Assembly (NCBI RefSeq): GCF_001758195.1
Contig: NZ_MASR01000001.1
Coordinates: forward strand, 2,294,001 to 2,358,000
DNA: 64,000 bases
From: Pseudohongiella acticola
Lineage (GTDB): Bacteria > Pseudomonadota > Gammaproteobacteria > Pseudomonadales > Pseudohongiellaceae
Direction of reading: 5' to 3'
The translations under genes were made by a program, and so were the position numbers. Under the pieces are notes generated by a model that saw nothing but the letters and a program-made list of their open reading frames with translations, searched no databases and was not told where the DNA came from. Shown piece by piece: positions 48,892 through 57,461 of this stretch. The stretch's first letter is position 1. Every line of letters begins with the position of its first letter.

Positions 48892-49953
48892 ATGGCAACT
48901 GCAGCAATCAAGCGAATTCTGAGCGGAGTCCTGGTCATGGGTCTGGTCACGGGAAATGTAGTGCCGATTGAGCCTGCTTACGCCCAGCGCGAGGCGGCGG
49001 ACAAGATTGTGGTGGCGCACCGTGGGGCCAGCGGTTATCTGCCCGAGCACACCCTGCCGGCCGTTGCCATGGCCTACGCCATGGGCGCCGACTTCATGGA
49101 ACAGGATGTGGTGATGACCCGCGACGATCAGCTGATCGTGTGGCATGACCTGACGCTGGATCGCAACACCGATGTCCGTCACCAGTTCCCGGGCCGTGCC
49201 CGCGACGATGGCCGCCACTATGTGGTGGATTTTGATCTGGCCGAGCTACGTCAGCTCAAGGTCACCGAAGGCTATCGCCTGGACGACAACGGTGTCGAAC
49301 AGCCCATCTACCCGCAGCGCTTCCCGTTGTGGCAAGGCAGCTTTCAGGTGCATACCTTTGCCGAGCAGCTGGAGATGGTGCAGGGCATGAATCGTGCCTC
49401 CGGCCAGGACATCGGCATCTACCCGGAAATCAAATCACCGGCCTTTCATCACGAAAACGGCAAAGACCTCAGCACCGCCATGATCCGTGAGCTGAAGCGC
49501 TTCGGTTACACCAGCAAAGACAGCAATGTGTATGTGCAGACCTTTGAGTTTGATGAGCTTAAACGCGTACATGATGAGGTGCTGCCAGCGCTGGACGTCG
49601 AGCTGAAACTGGTACAACTGATGGGTGACGACGAGTCCTATCAATGGATGCTCAGTGCCAGCGGCATGCGCGAGCTGTCTCATTACGCCGATGGCGTGGG
49701 GCCGGAAAAAGGCATGATCATCAGTTACGACTCTGCTCCTGATGGGCTGATGATCAGTTCGCTGGTCAGTGATGCCCATCAGGCCGGCATGCAGGTGCAC
49801 CCCTACACCTTCCGTCAGGATGATGGCCAGGTGCCGCCTTATGCCGACAGTTTTGAGCACATGCTGGAACTGTTTCTGTTTGAAGCCAATGTTGATGGTG
49901 TGTTTACCGATTTTCCGGACCGCGCCGTCGACTTTTTACGCGACCACGACTGA
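48892..49953 (+). CDS. glpQ: Periplasmic glycerophosphodiester phosphodiesterase
   Basis: Hydrolyses glycerophosphodiesters to glycerol-3-phosphate and an alcohol, giving carbon and phosphate from phospholipid breakdown. 353 residues. The signal peptide reaches about residue 32 (EPAYAQ). Catalytic motifs are VVAHRGASGYLPEHT near residue 38-52, with the first catalytic His, and EQDVVMTRDDQLIVWHD with metal Glu/Asp and the second His. YPEIKSP near residue 180 supplies another metal ligand. The GlpQ name is by family; no transporter gene is adjacent. Confidence 0.9.
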   Translation: MATAAIKRILSGVLVMGLVTGNVVPIEPAYAQREAADKIVVAHRGASGYLPEHTLPAVAMAYAMGADFMEQDVVMTRDDQLIVWHDLTLDRNTDVRHQFPGRARDDGRHYVVDFDLAELRQLKVTEGYRLDDNGVEQPIYPQRFPLWQGSFQVHTFAEQLEMVQGMNRASGQDIGIYPEIKSPAFHHENGKDLSTAMIRELKRFGYTSKDSNVYVQTFEFDELKRVHDEVLPALDVELKLVQLMGDDESYQWMLSASGMRELSHYADGVGPEKGMIISYDSAPDGLMISSLVSDAHQAGMQVHPYTFRQDDGQVPPYADSFEHMLELFLFEANVDGVFTDFPDRAVDFLRDHD

Positions 49954-50062
49954 CAGCGCGGCCAGGGCGCGGTTCGCAACAGGGTGACTGCTGTACGTCA
50001 GAGTGCTTCTGGCGTATAATCGCCGCCCTTTTATTGAATTCCCCGCGCCTGCAGGCACCATT

Positions 50063-52333
50063 ATGTCGACGACACCCGTTCAGGATCTCAGCTTTGCTGA
50101 GCTTGATCTTCCCGCATTTCTGTTAGAAACACTCAACAAAGTGGGTTACGAAAAACCCTCGCCGATCCAACAGGCGACCATTCCGGCCTTGCTTCAAGGC
50201 AACGACATTGTGGGCATGGCACAGACCGGCACCGGCAAAACCGCTGCCTTCGCGCTGCCCGTGCTGGCGCATATTGACGTCACCAATCCCAAAACCCAGG
50301 CGCTGGTGCTGTGTCCCACGCGCGAGCTAGCCATCCAGGTGGCGGAAGCGTTCCAGACCTACGCCCAGAACATGCGCGGTTTCCATGTGCTGCCCGTTTA
50401 CGGTGGCCAGGAAATGGGCCGGCAGTTACAGGCCTTGCGCCGTGGTGTGCACGTTGTGGTGGCCACGCCGGGTCGTCTGCTCGACCACCTGAACCGAAAA
50501 TCGCTGGATCTGGGTGATATCAAGACCCTGGTGCTGGACGAAGCCGATGAAATGCTGCGCATGGGTTTTATCGACGACGTCGAGCTGATCCTGCAGAAAA
50601 CCCCGCCCAGCCGTCAGGTGGCGCTGTTCTCTGCCACCATGCCGCCAGTGATTCGCCGCGTTGCGGAAAAGTACCTGAGCAGCCCGGTTGAAGTCAGCAT
50701 CAAGACCGCCACCAGCACCAATGCCAACATCGAACAGTTTTACTGGCTGGTGCAGGGCACCAACAAGCTGGACGCTCTGACGCGCATGCTGGAAGTGGAA
50801 GAGTTCGACGGCATGATCATTTTTGTGCGCACCAAGAACAGCACTCAGGAACTGGCCGACAAACTCAATGCGCGCGGTTTTTCAGCCGCCGCTCTCAACG
50901 GTGACATGAACCAGCAGTTGCGTACGCGCACCGTCGAACAGCTAAAGAACGGTCAGTTGGATATTGTGGTAGCCACCGACGTTGCTGCCCGCGGCCTCGA
51001 CGTTGAGCGTATCAGCCACGTCATGAACTATGACATCCCCTACGACAACGAAACCTACGTGCACCGTATCGGCCGTACCGGTCGTGCCGGGCGCAGCGGC
51101 AAAGCCATTCTGTTTGTGGCGCCGCGCGAACAACGCATGCTGCAGTCCATTGAACGCACCACGCGCAAAAAAGTCACGCGCATGGAGCTGCCAACCCGTG
51201 GCGAACTGATTCTGCATCGCAGCCAGCAGTTCAAGGAAACCATTGCCGCCGCGCTGGCCAATGACAACCTGGACTTCTTCCAAGGCCTGATCGCCGATCT
51301 GTGCAGCGAACACAATTGCAGCATCGAAGAGGCCGCTGCCGCCATGGCCTGGTTGCTGCAGAAAGACCGTCCACTGGAGCCTTCGTTCAAAGATGTCGGT
51401 TCGGCCAAATCCGGCTACGGCAAAACGCCAGCCGTGAAAGCCGGCAAGTCTGCGGCCAACACGCCCGATGTTGACGCGTTTGTGGCCAGCGCACGCGACT
51501 CAGCAAAAAGCGCGCCGGCGGAAAAACCAGCGCGTAAAGTCAAAAGCAAACCGCCTATGCAGGATCTGTTTGGTGCCCTCAATGACGACGAGTTTACCGG
51601 TGATCCTGTGTCTGATCGTCCCGCTCGCAAGCGTCGTGAAGCACGCGAGTTCGACGACGGTGAAGACGTGGCCATGGAGCGCTTTCGCATCAAGGTCGGT
51701 CATGATCATGGCGTGACGCCACGCGAGATTGTTGGTGCCGTTGCCAACGAAGGCGGCATTGAAGGCCGTTACATCGGTCGCATCCAGATTTATGACGACC
51801 ACACCACCATTGATCTGCCGCACGGCATGCCCGATGACGTGTTCCAGACGCTGCAGCGCACACGTGTCTGCAATCAGGCGCTGGATCTGGAGCGCATGAG
51901 CGCCGCCGAAGCCGCCGCTGAAAAAGACACCCGGCCCGAGCGCAAGCGCCCGGCCTTTAACAAGGAACGCCGCGACAGTGCTGGCGGCGACTTCAAGAAG
52001 CCCGGCTTCAAGAAAGACGGGTTTAAGAAAGAGGGTTTCAGGAAGGAAGGCTTCAAGAAAGAAGGCTTCAAAAAGGACGGTGCAAAGCCGGAAGGTTTCC
52101 GCAAGAATCGCCCCGACCGTTCTGACGGTGCCCCGGCGGCTGCCAGCGAACGCCCAGCGCGACGCCCGCGTGAGGATTTCAGTGAACCTACCACCGCACC
52201 TACCACCGCGCCTGCCGGCGCGCCCGGTGAAAAGCGCTTTACGCCCAAACCCAAAAGCAAGAAGCGCGGTGGCCCCAAAGTACGCATGGACAAAAACAAG
52301 GGCAAACGCCGGGCGCCCAGCAAGAAGCCCTGA
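50063..52333 (+). CDS. deaD: DEAD-box ATP-dependent RNA helicase (DeaD/CsdA-like)
   Basis: 757 residues. Q motif in GYEKPSPIQQATIP, motif I AQTGTGKT, Ia PTRELA, II DEAD, III SAT, V ARGLDV and VI HRIGRTGRAG, all within residues 25-360. A DbpA-type RNA-binding domain follows (about 535-610, FRIKVGHDHGVTPREIVGAV). The last 140 residues are a basic tail with GFKK(D/E) units repeated seven times by 15-base tandem repeats, then an Ala/Pro/Lys-rich end. This layout matches DeaD, which acts in ribosome assembly and cold growth. Start at 50063; the upstream extension lacks homology. Confidence 0.92.
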   Translation: MSTTPVQDLSFAELDLPAFLLETLNKVGYEKPSPIQQATIPALLQGNDIVGMAQTGTGKTAAFALPVLAHIDVTNPKTQALVLCPTRELAIQVAEAFQTYAQNMRGFHVLPVYGGQEMGRQLQALRRGVHVVVATPGRLLDHLNRKSLDLGDIKTLVLDEADEMLRMGFIDDVELILQKTPPSRQVALFSATMPPVIRRVAEKYLSSPVEVSIKTATSTNANIEQFYWLVQGTNKLDALTRMLEVEEFDGMIIFVRTKNSTQELADKLNARGFSAAALNGDMNQQLRTRTVEQLKNGQLDIVVATDVAARGLDVERISHVMNYDIPYDNETYVHRIGRTGRAGRSGKAILFVAPREQRMLQSIERTTRKKVTRMELPTRGELILHRSQQFKETIAAALANDNLDFFQGLIADLCSEHNCSIEEAAAAMAWLLQKDRPLEPSFKDVGSAKSGYGKTPAVKAGKSAANTPDVDAFVASARDSAKSAPAEKPARKVKSKPPMQDLFGALNDDEFTGDPVSDRPARKRREAREFDDGEDVAMERFRIKVGHDHGVTPREIVGAVANEGGIEGRYIGRIQIYDDHTTIDLPHGMPDDVFQTLQRTRVCNQALDLERMSAAEAAAEKDTRPERKRPAFNKERRDSAGGDFKKPGFKKDGFKKEGFRKEGFKKEGFKKDGAKPEGFRKNRPDRSDGAPAAASERPARRPREDFSEPTTAPTTAPAGAPGEKRFTPKPKSKKRGGPKVRMDKNKGKRRAPSKKP

Positions 52334-52348
52334 GGGTAGGCAACAACC

Positions 52349-53014
52349 GTGAGCCTGACACTCGCCAGCCTGATCGCATTGTCCGGCGCCATGCTGGTGC
52401 TGGCCGCGATGCCCAGCATCAGTGTACTGGCAGTGACTTCACGCGCACTCAGTGGCGGTTTCCGCCACGGTGCCGCCGTCAGCGCTGGTGTGGTTAGCGG
52501 CGACATCCTCTTCATATTGATCGCCCTGGTCGGGCTGGCTCTGGTTCAGGATACTGTCCGTGACTGGAGCATCAATCCCGAATTCCTCAGCTACCTGAAG
52601 TACGTCGCAGCCGCCTATCTGCTATGGATGGCACAGGCACTCTGGTGCTCGCGTAACAACACCGGCGCGTCCGACGCTGCATCACAAAACTCGCCACCGG
52701 CCGTGTCACTGATGTCCAGTTTCGGCAGCGGCCTGATGCTGACACTGGGTGACCAGAAGGCCATCTTCTTCTACCTCGGCTTTTTCCCAGCCTTCGTCGA
52801 CCTCGACGCGGTTACGCTGACGGATATTCTGGTTATTTGCCTGATTACGTTGGTCACGGTTGGCGGCGTCAAACTGCTGTATGCCTGGCTGGTAAGCCGG
52901 GCGGGGCGGGCGCTGGCGCAATCCTCAAAGGCACAAGAGCTGACACGGCTGTTGAACGTGCTGGCGGCGCTGATACTGGTGCTGGCCGCAGCCATGGTGA
53001 TTCTGCGATACTGA
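52349..53014 (+). CDS. LysE/RhtB family amino-acid exporter
   Basis: 221 residues with about six membrane helices. N-terminal ALSGAMLVLAAMPSISVLAVTSRALSGGFRHG resembles the LysE-family opening, where PGP is replaced by MPS. VSAGVVSGDILFI and a cytoplasmic loop at about 105-125 follow. Start is GTG at 52349, 16 bases after the helicase stop. Export of an amino acid or derivative is inferred from the family; the substrate is unknown. Confidence 0.83.
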   Translation: MSLTLASLIALSGAMLVLAAMPSISVLAVTSRALSGGFRHGAAVSAGVVSGDILFILIALVGLALVQDTVRDWSINPEFLSYLKYVAAAYLLWMAQALWCSRNNTGASDAASQNSPPAVSLMSSFGSGLMLTLGDQKAIFFYLGFFPAFVDLDAVTLTDILVICLITLVTVGGVKLLYAWLVSRAGRALAQSSKAQELTRLLNVLAALILVLAAAMVILRY

Positions 53015-53036
53015 GGTCTCATCATCAGGAGGCCCC

Positions 53037-53312
53037 GTGAAAATCGTCTACCGAGCCAGTGACATCATCGAAGCCCATATCGTGGCTGGCATGCTGCGCG
53101 CCCATGACATTGAGCCCCATGTTGGTGGTCACTATCTGCAAGGCGCGGTGGGCGATCTGGCCATGGACGGATTCGCCAATGTGCTTGTTGCCGAAGATGA
53201 TTACGACAATGCCATTGATCTGGTGCGCGAGTATGACAACAGCGCCGAACAGGCCGATGCTAACGAGGCGGGTGCCGACAAAGTCGCAGACTACAAACCC
53301 TGGTTGGCTTGA
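53037..53312 (+). CDS. DUF2007 domain protein
   Basis: 91 residues. The whole protein is a DUF2007 (putative signal-transducing) domain: VYRASDIIEAHIVAGMLRAHDIEPHV then VLVAEDDYDNAIDLVREYD. Start is GTG with AGGAGG eight bases upstream. The family resembles PII-type small regulators in fold; its function is not established. Confidence 0.82.
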   Translation: MKIVYRASDIIEAHIVAGMLRAHDIEPHVGGHYLQGAVGDLAMDGFANVLVAEDDYDNAIDLVREYDNSAEQADANEAGADKVADYKPWLA

Positions 53313-53368
53313 GTGGTCGGAAGCAAAGCGGGCACCACAACAATAACGCACAAACGGAGAGCTCCTGC

Positions 53369-53776
53369 ATGATCAAACGCATCGGCGACACTGATATACA
53401 GGAATTTCACCCGCTCAGCTGCCACTGCGGTGCTGTGCAGATGGAGATGCACTTGCCCAAAGGCGTGGTTGATCCCAAACGCTGCGACTGTTCCTACTGC
53501 CGTCGCCGCGGTGCCATCATGGGCACAACCACTCTGGCCCAGATCCGGATTAAACAGGGTGAAGATAAACTGGGCTGCTACCAGTTCAACACTCAGGTCG
53601 CGAAACACTACTTCTGCCAGGTCTGCGGCATCTACACACACCACCAGCGCCGCTCCAATCCCGCCGAATACGGCTTCAACATTGCCTGTCTGGAGGGCGT
53701 GAACCCGTTTGCGCTCGACGACGTCATTGTCATGGACGGCGTCAACCACCCGTCCGACCGGCCTAAACCAGTATGA
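53369..53776 (+). CDS. GFA family protein (CENP-V/formaldehyde-activating-like)
   Basis: 135 residues of the GFA/CENP-V fold, with two zinc sites. Cysteine clusters are LSCHCGAVQ near residue 16-24, CDCSYCRRRG near 37-46, and FCQVCGIYTHHQRR near 84-97. The fold includes glutathione-dependent formaldehyde-activating enzyme, but most members have no proven activity. Start at 53369, following GGAG. Confidence 0.85.
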   Translation: MIKRIGDTDIQEFHPLSCHCGAVQMEMHLPKGVVDPKRCDCSYCRRRGAIMGTTTLAQIRIKQGEDKLGCYQFNTQVAKHYFCQVCGIYTHHQRRSNPAEYGFNIACLEGVNPFALDDVIVMDGVNHPSDRPKPV

Positions 53777-53819
53777 TTGGACCAACATGATTCGATTCAC
53801 CACACTACGAGGGACGTTT

Positions 53820-54383
53820 ATGTCACGCCTGATCAAAGCCTTGCCCCTGCTGCTTGTTGCCCTGTTCACTCTGGGTGCAACTGCCCAGTCCTGGCAATGG
53901 GCGCCAGACTTTTCCGAAGGCAGCAAGCTGCCACCAATCTCCGCGCAAGACCAGAACGGTAGCGTGCACACACTGGCCGACCTGACGGGTGAGAAAGGTC
54001 TGGTGCTGGTGCTCAGCCGTTCTTTTGACTGGTGCCCCTACTGCATCAGCCAGCTGCAACAACTGGTGGAAGTAGCGCCCGAGTTTGAAGCCATGGGCTT
54101 CAATGTCGCCACCATGACCTACGACGCACTGGAAACCCTTAAAAACGCCGAGATAGACTACGGCATCGACTTCCCGCTGCTGCGCGATGAAGAAACCCGG
54201 CATTTCAGCGCGCTCGGAATCCTGAACGACCAGTACGAACCCGGCGAGCGAGCCTACGGTATTCCATACCCCGGCATCTTCCTGCTCAACGCAGATGGCA
54301 CCATTGAAGCCAAGTTTGCCGAGGTCGATTACCGCGACCGTCCCGACTTCAGTCTGGTGCTCGACGTGGCAGAGGCGCTGTAG
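53820..54383 (+). CDS. Exported peroxiredoxin-like redoxin
   Basis: 187 residues. Signal peptide of about 22 residues (LLLVALFTLGATAQ), then an AhpC/TSA-type thioredoxin fold with the redox motif CPYC in FDWCPYCISQL near residue 70. PYPGIFLLNADG supplies the cis-Pro strand. Expected to be a periplasmic thiol-disulfide or peroxide-reducing protein. Start at 53820 with GAGGGA upstream; the longer ORF overlaps the GFA gene. It is the last core gene before the integron. Confidence 0.82.
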   Translation: MSRLIKALPLLLVALFTLGATAQSWQWAPDFSEGSKLPPISAQDQNGSVHTLADLTGEKGLVLVLSRSFDWCPYCISQLQQLVEVAPEFEAMGFNVATMTYDALETLKNAEIDYGIDFPLLRDEETRHFSALGILNDQYEPGERAYGIPYPGIFLLNADGTIEAKFAEVDYRDRPDFSLVLDVAEAL

Positions 54384-54550
54384 GCCGCACTCAATGCCTC
54401 GAGCTATATCCTGCCACGGCAGAATATGCTATCAACCTGTCTGGTGCGTGTTTTTGGTACAAGCGCACCAGAACCTGACGCAGAGCCCCAATAAGGTGTC
54501 ATGCACCTTACTGGCGGTAGCGTGCCTGAAGGTCTGAGCCCTGAGCTCAA

Positions 54551-55063
54551 ATCAGCCGGTCCAAAGGACTGGCGATTCTTACGCCCTTTGCCGTCGCGCA
54601 CTGTTATGGAGAGGCGATCAAAGTCAACGTCCTGAACTCACAGCCGCAGACATTCGTTGATACGCAGCCCGCTTCCGTAGAGGACCCCAATGATCAGACG
54701 GTTGCGGCCGGTCAGCCGGTTCAGGATGCTTCGCACCTCATTCAACGACATGACAGTTGGCAGTTGACGTTGTTTGGTAGCCAGCGTGAAGCCCAGTTCG
54801 CCGAGTTCTTGGTCAAGAAACTTGTGGTAAAGATAAACCAACGCGTTGAGCGCCACCTTTTGAGTATTTATCGCAACTTTGCGGTCGGCTGCGAGAAAAG
54901 TCAGAAAAGCGCGAACATCATCAGCGCCCGCGTCTGTCGGATGACGGCGATCAATAAAGTAGATGTAGCGTCGGATCCAGTGCAGATAGGTTTTCTGTGT
55001 ACGCAGGGCGTAGCCACGAAGCCGCATGTCGCGGACGAGCTCCTGAAGAAACGGGCTTGGCAT
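54551..55063 (-). pseudogene. intI: Integron integrase, truncated and interrupted by a stop
   Basis: Remnant of an integron tyrosine recombinase. From ATG 55063 (GGAGG just upstream) it reads 141 residues closely like IntI: QELVRDMRLRGYALRTQKTY, YLHWIRRYIYFIDRRHP, the SAM-like N-domain, then VLYGSGLRINECLRL, which includes the first catalytic Arg. An in-frame TGA (54638-54640) follows where an Arg is expected (CGA to TGA would explain it). The same frame then resumes as VQDVDFDRLSITVRDGKG before homology is lost. The rest of the catalytic domain (HxxR and nucleophile Tyr) and the IntI-specific insert are missing, so it is not a recombinase now. Confidence 0.9.
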
Positions 55064-55093
55064 TGAGCCTCCATGTTCAGACAAGTCTTGAGA

Positions 55094-55109
55094 TAGTGTT
55101 ATAGCACAG
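55094..55109 (-). promoter_or_regulatory. intI: Possible LexA-like box upstream of intI
   Basis: On the minus strand CTGT, eight bases, then ACTA, against the LexA pattern CTGT-N8-ACAG. It lies 31 bases upstream of the intI start codon. Many intact integrases are SOS-controlled through such a box. The right half is imperfect, so this is weak. Confidence 0.25.
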
Positions 55110-55337
55110 TTATCCAGATATACGAGGGCACGCTGAACAGGGGTAATTGGGGACATAAAGTCAGAGTTACTTTTGTGTTCAGATAGTTGAAAGTGGGTTT
55201 TGAAGTATGACTGTATTGAGATTACGTGCAGGAACGTCTATTAATCGTGCGTGCGCACGATACAAATAATGATATGGACGCCCCTCTTAACCTTGTAGTC
55301 TGAAGTACCGTTCAACTACAAAAAGAGGGCATCAACG

Positions 55338-56354
55338 ATGGAGATCAGTGCGATAGGCATAGATTTGGCGAAGAATGTTTTCCAGGTGCACGGTGCAGAC
55401 AAATTTGGAAAGCCTGTACTTCGACGAACTCTTTCTCGCGGAAAAGTGATTGGGTATTTTTCAAGGCTGAAGCCATGCCTTGTTGGAATGGAGGCTTGCA
55501 GCAGTTCACATTACTGGGCGCGCGAGTTAATAGCGCTAGGGCACGAAGTGAAACTTATGCCTCCACAGTATGTGAAGCCATATGTTAAGACGAATAAGAA
55601 TGACGCGGCAGACGCCGAAGCGATTTGCGAAGCGCTGGTCCGACCGACAATGAGATTTGTTGAAGTAAAGAGCCCGGATCAGCAGGTGCTCATGCTCGTT
55701 CACCGCGAGAGAGAAGGTGCGATAAAAGAGCGCACCGCACTAATAAACAGGCTGCGAGCAACGCTCGCTGAGTTCGGGATAACTATTCCGGCCGGCCCCT
55801 CGCGAATGAAGCGCTGGTTTAGTCAGGAATACGGGTCGGTCGAGCACAATTGCTCTGAGTTGCTGAGGCGTCACGTGCGTAAGATGCAGGATCGACTTGA
55901 GTCATTGGAGCAGTACATCGCATCGTTAGACCTAGAGATTGATCAGTGCAGCCGTGAAAACGAAGCGTGTAAGCGGCTCGAAAGCGTTCCAGGGATCGGC
56001 CGGCTAACGGCGTCGGCGCTTGTTGCATCAGTTGGTCAGGGTCACGCATTTAGGTCTGGTCGCCAGTTTGCAGCATGGCTAGGGCTTGTCCCTAAACAGT
56101 ATTCGAGTGGCGGCAAGCAGCGCCTGCAGGGTATAAGCAAACGAGGTGATTCATATTTGAGGCGAATGTTGATCCACGGCGCTAGAGCGGTCATCAGGCA
56201 TATGAACCCGAAGCGGGCCACGACAGATTGGCTAGTCAGCCTTTCACTGCGGGCACACAAGAATGTGGTCATTGTAGCATTAGCGAATAAGTTGGCACGG
56301 ATTGCCTGGGCGCTACTGAGCAAGGGAAGTCGATATCAGGAGATGACGGCTTAA
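55338..56354 (+). CDS. IS110-family transposase (IS1111 group)
   Basis: 338 residues, apparently intact. The N-terminal RuvC-like DEDD domain has GIDLAKNVFQVHG, GMEACSSSHYW and NKNDAADAEAI, giving the four acidic residues. A coiled-coil spacer lies at about 175-215. The C-terminal transposase_20 domain has LESVPGIGRLTASALVA and SSGGKQRLQGISKRGDSYL, where the catalytic Ser is expected. GAGGG precedes the ATG. These enzymes use a bridge RNA to choose target and donor sites. Confidence 0.95.
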   Translation: MEISAIGIDLAKNVFQVHGADKFGKPVLRRTLSRGKVIGYFSRLKPCLVGMEACSSSHYWARELIALGHEVKLMPPQYVKPYVKTNKNDAADAEAICEALVRPTMRFVEVKSPDQQVLMLVHREREGAIKERTALINRLRATLAEFGITIPAGPSRMKRWFSQEYGSVEHNCSELLRRHVRKMQDRLESLEQYIASLDLEIDQCSRENEACKRLESVPGIGRLTASALVASVGQGHAFRSGRQFAAWLGLVPKQYSSGGKQRLQGISKRGDSYLRRMLIHGARAVIRHMNPKRATTDWLVSLSLRAHKNVVIVALANKLARIAWALLSKGSRYQEMTA

Positions 56355-56586
56355 ACCGAAAATTTACGATTTTGACGTCAAGGTTTGCGTAGGCATTATA
56401 AAAGACGACGAAACAGGTAGGACCGTGGACCGGGAAAGCTGTCCCTAACATCGTGACTTCAAGCACGACCAAATGATTAGCACCAGTCCAGCGAAGCTCA
56501 TCCGGGATCGGGCCGAGGCCTTAAAATGAATCCGAATAGATGGCTGCAATACCAGATTCGTTGTAGAAATAGTGCTTGCACAAAAT
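56355..56586 (+). ncRNA. Putative bridge-RNA region of the IS element
   Basis: Non-coding right end of the IS, 232 bases from the transposase stop to the right inverted repeat. In IS1111-group elements the guide (bridge) RNA is encoded at the right end, and the length here suits one. I have not folded it or located the target- and donor-binding loops, so the assignment rests on position and family. Confidence 0.4.
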
Positions 56587-56613
56587 GGGGCGTCCATAGA
56601 TGTTACATGCCTT

Positions 56614-56943
56614 ATGGAATCTGAGATTATTGCGTTTGTATCCGAGTTTACTGGCGTAAAGGCGGAGAAAATATCACCCGACACGTTGATCAACTTTGAT
56701 CTCGGTGTCGACGGAGATGATGGGACTGAGCTACTTGAGGAGTTCTCAGCTCGGTTTGGTGTGGACCTTAGCCCAATTCCTGAAACCTATTTTGGTCCTG
56801 AGGGGGTTTCGGTAGGTTTTCTGGTTCTTTGGCCGTACTATTTATACCGGCGAATCAAAGGTTATAAGCCTAAAGGCATCGCTCCGCTATCGGTAGGGCT
56901 GCTCGTAAAGTCAGCGGAATCTGGAAAATGGGCCAGCATGTAA
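56614..56943 (+). CDS. Cassette 1: DUF1493 family protein
   Basis: 109 residues. It matches DUF1493, acyl-carrier-protein-like small proteins: IIAFVSEFTGVKAEKISPDT, then DLGVDGDDGTELLEEFSARFGVDLS with the Asp-Asp-Gly where ACPs have the Asp-Ser loop, and a hydrophobic WPYYLYRRIKGYKP. The natural start is the ATG at 56614. An in-frame ATG at 56572 lies inside the IS right end, so the IS could also supply an altered N-terminus. First gene of the cassette array. Confidence 0.7.
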   Translation: MESEIIAFVSEFTGVKAEKISPDTLINFDLGVDGDDGTELLEEFSARFGVDLSPIPETYFGPEGVSVGFLVLWPYYLYRRIKGYKPKGIAPLSVGLLVKSAESGKWASM

Positions 56944-57055
56944 TAAACGGCATCAGTCGGACACCCTACACTACGCAGTTTTGTGTTACTCGCTGGCGCT
57001 CAAACATTAACACAATACCGCTACGTTACGGCTGCCGCTGTGCCGGGCGTTAGGT
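56942..57055 (+). other. attC site 1 (degenerate)
   Basis: Region between cassettes 1 and 2 ending in a good R' core, GTTAGGT at 57049-57055. The left R'' box is poor. Inside is an 8-bp perfect inverted repeat, TTGTGTTA (56981-56988) with TAACACAA (57008-57015). The left boundary is uncertain. Confidence 0.5.
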
Positions 57056-57077
57056 GTAGTAACATGGAAAACGTGAG

Positions 57078-57425
57078 ATGAGCATAAGATCATTAGTTCT
57101 ATTTCTATTAGTCGCCAGTTTTTCTAATAAAGTACTCGCATACTGTAGTTCACCAAATATATATTCCGATGCTCCAGATCCACCTAGTTCCTATCTGAAG
57201 CCTAATCCTCCGTATTGTCTTTCGGGCTATCAGTTCAGTGGGTCCCACACTTGTAGTGAATGGGAAATAAATTCGTATATTGATCAGATCAATACGTATC
57301 TTTCAAAACTATCGAGCTTTGTAGAAGACGCAGAAAAGTTTGCTAATGAAGCGCAAGATTTCGTAAGCGAAGCTATTCGCTACGCAAATTGTGAAGCCAA
57401 AGAAGTAAAGAGCAACATTGAGTGA
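57078..57425 (+). CDS. Cassette 2: hypothetical exported protein
   Basis: 115 residues, AT-rich. A signal peptide (LVLFLLVASFSNKVLA, cut at about residue 21) precedes a Pro/Tyr/Ser-rich segment with four Cys at about 23-58 and a helical, charged C-terminal half (about 62-110). The Cys-rich part suggests disulfides in the periplasm. GTGAG precedes the ATG. Family not recognised; small exported proteins of unknown role are common in cassettes. Confidence 0.65.
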   Translation: MSIRSLVLFLLVASFSNKVLAYCSSPNIYSDAPDPPSSYLKPNPPYCLSGYQFSGSHTCSEWEINSYIDQINTYLSKLSSFVEDAEKFANEAQDFVSEAIRYANCEAKEVKSNIE

Positions 57426-57461
57426 GTAGATTAACTAGCATCAGAATAAAATGGCTTTCAC

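Larger units (their letters stand above)
55273..56598 (+). mobile_element. IS110-family element, IS1111 group
   Basis: 1326-bp insertion sequence with perfect 12-bp inverted repeats: TATGGACGCCCC at 55273-55284 and its complement at 56587-56598. Terminal repeats are the mark of the IS1111 group; IS110 proper lacks them. It holds one transposase gene, a short left end (65 bases) and a long right end (244 bases). No target duplication is visible, as expected for this family. It lies between the dead integrase and the first cassette gene, where attI should be. IS1111-group elements that target attC sites are known, so site-specific insertion into the integron is plausible. Confidence 0.88.

Noticed and set aside
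54404-54601. Separate 65-codon ORF on the minus strand
   Set aside because: Its first codons are the continuation of the integrase frame after the stop; the remainder is not recognisable, so it is part of the pseudogene or spurious.
55244-55261. Strong hairpin (ATCGTGCG/CGCACGAT) left of the IS
   Set aside because: Considered as a terminator or attI fold. It has no T-run and no recognisable core sites, so I cannot assign it.
56572-56613. Longer start for cassette 1 inside the IS
   Set aside because: The extra 14 codons cross the IS right inverted repeat and have no counterpart in DUF1493 proteins; noted only as a possible fusion product.
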